Of a stretch of DNA of 64,000 nucleotides, positions 57,331 through 64,000 are shown piece after piece. The DNA is from Cliona cf. orientalis (lineage: Eukaryota > Porifera > Demospongiae > Clionaida > Clionaidae). Under the pieces are notes generated by a model, which searched no databases, was not told where the DNA came from, and saw only the letters and a program-made list of their open reading frames with translations. How positions within the stretch are numbered: the first letter of the stretch is position 1; every line of letters starts with the position of its first letter. The stretch is from contig OZ005689.1 in assembly GCA_963930775.1 (NCBI GenBank), positions 22,070,058 through 22,134,057 of the forward strand, read 5' to 3'. A program made the translations under genes and the position numbers.

Positions 57331-57373
57331 GCATAATCCATACAAGATCCTGCAAGGTATTTTTTATAGGGTG

Positions 57374-58200
57374 AGTTCAAGTTGAATTCTTACAGAGGTG
57401 ATCCTATGAGTCAATGTCCTGATAGTTAACATCATGCAAAATTGCTCTTGTAAGAATTTGAATTGATCTCGTGTACACACCGTATGTACAAACGTGATGT
57501 CACAGTTCTAAATGCTGCACACCTGGTAAGGATGGGCATGGCAAAGAGCACATGTAAGTGGATATGCACAGTGTATTAAACAGTAGCTTTGTAAAGTCGG
57601 GATTAAAGGCTAACAAAGTGGGACAGCGGGACACAGCAGCAGAATTCAGTACTGTTCCGCCTAAATCGGGATGGTTGACACCTGAGTCTTACCTAATTTT
57701 GCTACTGGTTTTAATACTTCACTGATTATGCATAATAATAATTACTGTTATTGCATAGTATAGTATTGATTTCGTGCAAAAGATTATGAATTTCATTTTG
57801 AGTTAAAAGCAAGGTACACTGACTATAATACTGCACGAGGAAATTCACATGGCACACCTATAATTATAGGGGCAGTCGAAGGTCATTACCTAACATTCCG
57901 TGCGAAGTTACATAAAGTTACATAAGAATAAAAGAAATCATTTATAGCAATCATGCACTCATTAATTGTATGATCCATGATCATAAAATTAGAGTTTTTA
58001 TAATATAATACAAGCAAGAGAATAACACAAACATCAAATTAAAAATCGTTTAACCATAATATTAAATGTTGTCATAGATAGTGCAATGAAACAGTGTTCG
58101 GAGAAGATAAAGATCTAAGTTACATGAAAATACTAAGACCAATAAATCAGCCCCTCTGGATACACCCCTTTGATAAAATTAATAAAAATTACATGACCGA
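57374..58200. other. No feature seen
   Basis: Unique AT-rich flank to the right of the EnSpm-type segment; no genes or elements recognised. Confidence 0.4.
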
Positions 58201-58340
58201 AGGGACCATTGGGGATTTTTTTTAAAAATTGAGTTTTTGGCATGGATTAATAGGCAATGATAGCCTTATGTGTGCTGAATACAATGGTGCAAGTTGCATA
58301 TAAATCACAAGTCGAGTTATGACCATTTTTATGCACACGG
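58195..58340. mobile_element. Degenerate family-1-like MITE end
   Basis: CATGACCGAAGGGACCATTGGGGATTTTTT followed by ATTGAGTTTTTGGCATGG loosely parallels the left end of family 1. It is too diverged to define limits. Confidence 0.35.
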
Positions 58341-58346
58341 GTATGT

Positions 58347-58735
58347 GTGAGCGAATTTGAGAAAGGAGTAACTTCACGCAAAACGCGATTTTTTGTCACT
58401 TTTCAACCTACCACCATGTCAAGCCAATAAGAGCCCTAGGTTTCAGACTTGGTTTGCTAGCAGTTTGGGCCTTCTACTTCACAGATCCAATGTTAGAAGT
58501 CTGAGCAAGCCTCCTGTCCCGAGTGGTAAGCCGCCAAAGAGGGGCATAATTTTTTGAACGAGATCAACATACGCACTCGCCCCACCCATATTGGAGGTGG
58601 GCGGGGCTCACGAATTACAGCAAGTGTAGCAGGATGATGAAAGATTATTCATGCCAGGTTTGAAGTACATAGCTACTATGGTTCCAGATATATAGTTTTA
58701 AAACAAAAATTCGGAATTTTCATTAATTCGATCAC
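58347..58735 (-). mobile_element. Family-2 MITE, old full-length copy
   Basis: Starts GTGAGCGAATTTGAGAAAGG and ends AATTCGATCAC; the interior matches the reverse complement of 49659-50076 (AAGAGCC-TAGG, TTGGTTTG, GGGCGGGGC, CATAGCTACTAT). Flanks ATGT and ATTT may be a decayed 4-bp duplication. Confidence 0.78.
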
Positions 58736-58739
58736 ATTT

Positions 58740-60584
58740 ATCGATGAAAAAATTAAATCAGACCTCTTGGATCCTGCCCCTGTCATTATTCCAAAATTCT
58801 TTAATTATAAATCGATTAATGGAGTTTAGTCTATGACAACCAACAAAGTGTTTCCCCGAGTCGTAATATTTATCACTTCTTACCGTATAAATACCAGCAC
58901 CAAGTTGTTACAGTAGTCTTCAGAATCAAAAATCATGACAGAAAAGCTGACTATAAAGCTATCTGTAAACAAACTTTCGAGCTATGCCTCGATCAAGCAG
59001 TGTCTGGTCTGGAATTCGAGAGTTTGACGAGTTCAATGGGCACAAAACGGAGTGCGTGCTTTAATTAGTGGGCGTGGTTTCCGGTCAAAAAAATTGTCGC
59101 GGGTTTTGCGTGCAATCTTGTCCCTTCTTTTTTAAAATCCTGGCTACGCCTCTGGTAAGTACTACAATTAGAGCACAAACCCTCGGCACGTTGCATGGTA
59201 TTAACATGCATTGAGAGTACCAGTGGGTATAAAGGGAAGCTACTATATTTTGCCTCGTCCCCAGTACTTTATAGTTGCAATGTTGCACCTGTAGAAAAGG
59301 GTAAAGGATCGACTGCACGAGTACTTGGGGCGAGGCTAATGCTATAGCACAGCAGTGTTCAAGGTTTTATGGCTCACAGCAACAACCTTGGCAGGGTTGT
59401 CCCCATGAAAATTTTAAGGCATAATTATTATAGTAGGGCATAGCTTGGGCGGAGACTGTGGCCACATAAAAGCTTATGGATTAGCACGATTCCTACATCA
59501 AAGAGAATTCTGTACTGACGGCTTGTCGGGCCGACATGCCTTAGGCATGCTGGGGAGAATACTGCCTGGTGTGTTCAACTCATGGCGGTGCCTATATCAA
59601 GTCAGCTTCCAGCCTCCTTGGGGACAATGACTATCATACCAGCCAACAAATATATTATTGATGAGACCTGCTTCTTATGTAATCATTCTCCAATGGTAAA
59701 CATATTCAAGTTTAATCTACAATATATATCCCACCTTAGTATTACCGTGTAGCCGTATGGGATTGCCATACATATATATGCGAGTAGGAAATCTTGGCTG
59801 ATTTTAATTTGGCGGTTGTAATATAGACCACCAAGCTGCTAAAATTTTATTCCCCGCCAAATTTTCCGGCTATATGATATATCAGCCAGTGTATAACTAG
59901 GATATTTTCCCTCCCTGAGGGGTACAAGGGAAAATACGATCCATATTTCCCTCCCTCTGGCTATTACTTAGACCAATCAGAGCCATTGTTTTATATAGTT
60001 CACACAAGCAGTCACATCATCATACCTACTATATTTGTGTATGCATCAGCACAGTGCCACTACTGATTGCACCATGGTTGTACTGAAACGCATGCACAGT
60101 AGTTGACACTAATCAGGAACCAATTAAGATAGTTATCGCTCAATCTGGCAGTTCTACCATGTGGCAAGTTCAACTGCAAGTGAACTGTACCAGTCTCATT
60201 AGCCATTGCCCGAGTTTGTTGAACAGTGAAATATTTGTTTTCAAAGCTACCTGACTGTCTTCTGTTCACGGAAAGCTGAAGCATTGGTTGATTCAACTAG
60301 CCATGGTTCTGTGACTCAAGCCATCCGTCATTAGTTGTTTCTTTGCTGATTTGCTTTTACTGTGCAACTCTTTTCTGTTCAGAACTATTGTTGCTAGGTT
60401 AGAACAATTGTTGCTATGCATGTAGACTATGGTGCATGTGACAGCCAATCAGGTTGGATATATAAGTTATAGCATGGTTCCCAGGTATTTATGGCGACAT
60501 AAACCGCCTTTGGACTCGGGTTGGTTTACTCCCTGGACCAGTACTATAACTATAACAAAACCAACAAACTGAATGCAAATTAAT
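58740..60584. other. Gene-free stretch with scattered element ends
   Basis: Contains a CTGGCTACGCCTCTG terminus near 59153 (end of a 5-bp-duplication-type element whose other end was not found), isolated ~80-bp matches to the 60.6-61.3 kb repeat (58800-58865, 59640-59735), and paired TTTTCCCTCCCT words near 59908. No coding region is supported. Confidence 0.4.
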
Positions 60585-61265
60585 GCACCCCTCCACACCC
60601 CTAGGCCCTGCCCCTCTTGTACAATGTCATATCCTTCTGTAATATTTCTCGGATGATAAAGGAATGCATACAGGATTTTTTCTGGGGGGAGGGGGGACCT
60701 CATGGATGACTTACATTGTGCATATATATGCGCTGCTGCCATGCCTGTACTAGTATTTTAATTAAATAAATCACAGATTAATGCTGTGATGAACAAAATT
60801 TATCTTCTTGCTTGTGCATGTAATCATATTATTAGTTTATTAATTTTGTGCTGTATACTATTAGTATGCAACCGTGATTAATGGACTTTAGTCTACGACA
60901 ACCAACAAATTAGCCCCTCCAGACCCCTGCCCCTTTTATGCAATGTTATATCCCTTTGTAGTTTTCCTCAGATGTTAAATACATTAGTGGAGTTTAATCT
61001 ATAACAACAATAAATAATTAATGAGCCCCTTCAGAGCACTGCCCCATTTATAATCATTGGCCGATGGTGAATACATTCATGGAGTTTAATCTACCTACAA
61101 TAACAAACAAATTTTAATTTAGTGTCTCCAGACCCCTGCTCCTTTTCAGATAGTAAATAAGCTTACTACAAAAATTAATGAGACTTGGATCCTGTCCCTT
61201 TTTGTAATCATTATCCAATCGGTGGAGATTTATCTACAACTAACAAATTAATGACCTAGTCCACA
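60585..61265. repeat. Degenerate tandem repeat, ~110-bp unit, about five copies
   Basis: Units share CCCTCCAGACCCCTGCCCCTTTT, ATCATT-TCCGATGGTAAATACATT and TGGAGTTTAATCTACAACAA-CAACAAATTAATGAG in varying states. Copies begin near 60590, 60913, 61022, 61130 and 61185. One unit is interrupted by a short element at about 60662-60882. Confidence 0.7.
60662..60882 (+). mobile_element. GTTGCATACAGG-family element inside the 110-bp repeat
   Basis: GAATGCATACAGGATTTTTT with a G tract, CTCATGGATGACTTACAT and CGCTGCTGCCATGC match the 54347 copy; the end reads GTATGCAACCGTG. Both ends are altered and no clear duplication remains. Confidence 0.7.
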
Positions 61266-61489
61266 TCCATGCTCCATCGTATACAATCAACAAAAAAACC
61301 CCAGGTGCCCCTTCACCTTGTTCCTACCATTTTGCAAGATTCTAAAGATATTCATAAACCCACCTTAAAAAAACAGCTTCATCAGCAAAAAAATAATTTT
61401 AATATTAATTCGTTAATTTAGAAATACGTACAAAGGTATGTATCGTGCATTGCGTGATACTGTGATTGTTCACTCAATAAGCAGACTGG

Positions 61490-61612
61490 TTTCGCAACGA
61501 AGCGCGCGATCGGCCTAAGACTTGAATGCAGGTTAGCTCTATGGTAGAGCTTATCAACCATGCATCAAACTTAATTTTCAAATCCCATAGAGGGTTTTCC
61601 CAAATCCGGTCA
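61490..61612 (-). mobile_element. Family-1 MITE, left-end fragment
   Basis: AACGAAGCGCGCGATCGGCC, AGCTCTATGGTAGAGCTTAT and the terminus CCCAAATCCGGTCAC; about 120 bp remain. Confidence 0.8.
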
Positions 61613-62750
61613 CATGTTTCTATAGGAAGTCAAGCATTTGCAATGTCCGCCCACGCGCTATGTGAGGGGCAGGGCCATGCGCACACAAACTCAGTGCTGT
61701 TAAGGACCGTCTCATACTAAAATTTCATTCTTTCTCATTGATATTCAGATGCTTGTTGAGGAGAAGAGAATCAACTAATGGACTCTATTCAAGTACCATA
61801 TGAAACTTCAGTCCAACCTCTCTTGGAAGAATAATTTATTAACCGCAATTAATTTATTATTGTTAAGTTATTAAGTAATTAAACCACGCCCTCTCAAAGC
61901 ATAAATGCAGATTTCCAACATTGTTCCACCAATTTTTTGTGAACCTTAAGTTGATTTATAGTAAATATAGTTTATAATGTTTAATTTCACCGAGGGATAT
62001 TCATCAACTACGAGTAGATAGGATTTTATTCGCAGTAATGTTGGTTTCTTAAGCTTTGACGGCCCATATTCCCGCATATATCTCGAGCTTACGTTAATAT
62101 CTTCGCTTATCCCTCGGTATATTTATTTAAACTTCTTCGTTAAACAGTATTTTGGTATAGACGGGAGAGTATTAGGACTGGAACAATGTTGGAAAAGTTC
62201 GAGTCACTTTTTTGCTATGCTCAACTGCGACTGTGCGGCCTTCGAGCTAACGATTACATAACTATCACATGACCAGGTTCAAACCGCTAACCGCGCGGGA
62301 AATTGTGTGGTCTAGGGAGCAGCTGAGCGTATGCATCTTCTTATTGCATTTTCGACCAGCTCGTACGGTGGCCACACAGTTCCTGGAAGCCAACATCCTT
62401 CAACCTAGTAAGCAACCAACGGAAGTTGTAGTATACATAAACGTGAATATTTATTATCATAGAGAGTTAGTACACTAGTGTGTTATGGTGTGTCTATAAC
62501 AGAGAAGTACAATGCTAAAAAAATTTAATAATTATTGTGCATGGCTGATTCAGGCTTCTTTCTTCACGGCTTGCAAAGTGACAGTGATTCATACTAGGAC
62601 TGCATTCTGTTCTCTGGCCAGGTAAGGACTCGAGTATCTCAACACTGCAGCTACTGTACACCTGAGGGGAGTGTATGGGGGGGGGGGAGTGATGTATGTA
62701 GAATGAGAGAGAGAGAGATCATACATTATTAATTTTAATTTCCTTACAGT
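61613..62750. promoter_or_regulatory. Upstream region of the SAP-family gene
   Basis: No coding region is certain. A TTTTCTTACAG-like acceptor (TCCTTACAG at 62741-62749) directly precedes the ATG at 62751, so an upstream non-coding first exon probably ends before about 62620 (CCAGGTAAGG at 62619-62628 is a good donor). A poly-G tract and (GA)n lie in that intron. Confidence 0.5.
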
Positions 62751-64000
62751 ATGTCAGCTATCAAGTACGTCGGCCTTCAAGTGAATTGTGGGTATGCCCG
62801 CGTCGCCATCTATTCTAATTCACAGCCAACTAACGGGGGTTGCCTATCGCGTAAAGGCATAGACAGAGAAATGAGAGCACTATCCTTCCGATCCCAATTT
62901 AGTGGGGTTCCAAATTATGGCATACCGGAAAATTACTTCAAGGTAAACCCAACAAACAAGCTCAGTCCATTTGACAAAGCTTGTGACAAAATTCTAGATG
63001 GATTTAAGTCTAAATGGAGTAATGATCGTGGTATCAACAAAGACGCCTACCTGAGCAGGTTCTCAGAAGCGAAATGGTCTGAGCTTACTAGTACTGACAA
63101 ACAACGTCATAGTCTAGGTAGTTGTGCACGATGTTTTGAAGTGCACCAAATGTATCAGGAATGCTTTCCACTCAAGCCTCTCTACCAGCCAGCATCGGTT
63201 GTATCTATCGATCGAGAAGCTTTAAAACGACAGGGAACAAAGAGGTTTACCAGAAAGGCTCTATCCGAACTGAATACGATTTATGAGGAGGAAGCAAGCA
63301 CATCCTTTACTAATGCATTAGTGAAGGATAAATCAATAGGGTTGGAGGGGATAAAGAGCCAATATGAGAAAAAGAAGGAGAGGCGAAAAATCCAGCGTGA
63401 ACTAGTACAAAAAGTGAATGAAAGCTTTGCTGAGAAAGCCACCATCACCCTATTGACAGAAGGTGAGTCTAAAAGAAAGTACCACCGAAAGCGACTAGCG
63501 CAATCGTTTACAACACCCGAGCTCAACCCACCACACCCAAAGCGGCAAAAGAAACACTCACCAAATTTTGAAAATGTTTCTTGGGATACGGAGAAGTTAG
63601 AAAACACCCTCCGCAACTGGCCTCCTAGTAGTCCAATCAACTGGAGTTCTGTTGCTAGACAACACAATATAGAGGGTGGCAATGGTGGGCAGATAGTCAA
63701 AGAATTTGCTGCAGAAAAGGGGATAAATATAGCTCATATACAGAGCTCAACACCAAGACGACAAGTCATAGCAAGATCATCAAAAAAGCGCTTACCTGGA
63801 TGTGATGTGTCCATCCCTTCCAATCCACCAATTGCTACCATTGACAAAGAAATCCAATTGATGATCTCATCTGGCCGATTTACCCTGGGGGAAGAATGCG
63901 TGCCCTACAAATTAATCAAGTATGTACCAAAACATGGTAAGATAGTGCAAGAAGAGATACTTATCAAAGCACGCAAGATTCCTCTCAGAGATCTACGTGA
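62751..64000 (+). CDS. Uncharacterised SAP-family protein, N-terminal 416 aa, runs off the edge
   Basis: The frame is open from the ATG at 62751 (MSAIKYVGLQVNCGYARVAI) to the last base, without a stop, so the gene continues beyond the window. The ATG follows a consensus splice acceptor. Seen features: a Cys pair in SCARCFEVHQ, a long Lys/Glu/Arg helical stretch (YEKKKERRKIQRELVQ), basic clusters (KRKYHRKRLAQSF, HPKRQKKH), and a predicted small domain INWSSVARQHNIEGGNGGQI, which recalls a helix-turn-helix. The 15720-18339 pseudogene is collinear and predicts what lies beyond: a Cys cluster, a SAP motif and a CEPLHD-KGH motif. It resembles lineage-expanded hypothetical proteins of early-branching animals, from memory only. 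Function unknown. Confidence 0.82.
   Translation, partial: MSAIKYVGLQVNCGYARVAIYSNSQPTNGGCLSRKGIDREMRALSFRSQFSGVPNYGIPENYFKVNPTNKLSPFDKACDKILDGFKSKWSNDRGINKDAYLSRFSEAKWSELTSTDKQRHSLGSCARCFEVHQMYQECFPLKPLYQPASVVSIDREALKRQGTKRFTRKALSELNTIYEEEASTSFTNALVKDKSIGLEGIKSQYEKKKERRKIQRELVQKVNESFAEKATITLLTEGESKRKYHRKRLAQSFTTPELNPPHPKRQKKHSPNFENVSWDTEKLENTLRNWPPSSPINWSSVARQHNIEGGNGGQIVKEFAAEKGINIAHIQSSTPRRQVIARSSKKRLPGCDVSIPSNPPIATIDKEIQLMISSGRFTLGEECVPYKLIKYVPKHGKIVQEEILIKARKIPLRDLR

Larger units (their letters stand above)
50666..57373. mobile_element. Candidate two-gene EnSpm/CACTA-type transposon
   Basis: Divergent genes for a BEN-domain protein (minus) and a TNP2-like transposase (plus) lie between two outer arrays of TTGCAAGAT/CTTGGCA words (50680-51180 and 56750-57330). 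Just outside, the candidate left end CACGTTTTGCGGCATCTGGC continues to GCAGGGATCTTG. The right end, read inwards, is CACCCTATAAAAAATACC followed by TTGCAGGATCTTG. Both start CAC and reach the same word after about 20 bases. Flanking triplets are CGT and AGT, a 2-of-3 match. EnSpm elements typically start CAC, duplicate 2-3 bp and have subterminal repeats. The genes and arrays are seen directly; the element borders are tentative. Confidence 0.6.

Noticed and set aside
63281-63700. Minus-strand 139-codon frame
   Set aside because: Shadow of the intact plus-strand gene starting at 62751.

Overview
The window looks like a transposon-dense stretch of an animal genome, most likely a sponge (demosponge). 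The basis is inference: GT-AG introns with small exons, metazoan-type transposase families (MULE-SWIM, EnSpm/TNP2, PIF/Harbinger, hAT with DUF4371-like cores, pogo-like), Penelope-like and jockey/CR1-type retroelements, very abundant short inverted-repeat elements, and recurrent ACCACGCCCAC-type motifs. I see no rRNA, CRISPR array or bacterial operon, and no convincing tRNA gene (one tRNA-like SINE head only).

Layout. 1-6.5 kb holds no supported gene: tandem repeats (1380-1859; an alternating higher-order repeat at 2888-3660), a tRNA-like SINE, an EnSpm-like terminus near 4841 and a half copy of a dispersed MITE. 6567-14974 is a complete 8.4-kb Mutator-like transposon with 85/98-bp terminal inverted repeats and a perfect 9-bp target duplication; its seven-exon SWIM-type transposase gene is open except for one TGA. 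15.7-18.3 kb is a decayed copy of an uncharacterised SAP-domain protein family whose intact relative enters the right edge (62751 to beyond 64000). 18.3-34 kb is a transposon graveyard: hAT-type transposase relics on both strands, a 4-kb LINE split by two MITEs, a pogo-like DDE relic and many nested nonautonomous elements. 34.5-35.3 kb is a 31-bp minisatellite. 37.9-38.8 kb is a broken Harbinger transposase. 40.3-47.9 kb is bounded by two direct repeats of about 1 kb and contains a degenerate Penelope-like element (RT plus GIY-YIG) and an 80-bp satellite lying between inverted AT-rich arms. 48.3-49.1 kb is a LINE endonuclease fragment.

The most interesting segment is about 50.67-57.37 kb. An intact five-exon BEN-domain gene (minus strand) and a nearly intact EnSpm/CACTA TNP2-like transposase gene (plus strand) are divergently arranged, only 277 bp apart, and flanked on both outer sides by arrays of TTGCAAGAT/CTTGGCA-type words. 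Candidate CAC...GTG termini lie just outside the arrays. My reading is a two-gene CACTA-type transposon in which the BEN protein could play the part that TNPA plays in plant En/Spm, binding subterminal repeats. That role is inference.

The genes here mostly do not cooperate in host pathways; they are parts of mobile elements. Possible host or domesticated genes are the BEN-domain gene (if it is not transposon-borne), the SAP-domain family gene at the right edge, and a few uncertain exons near 36.4-36.8 kb.
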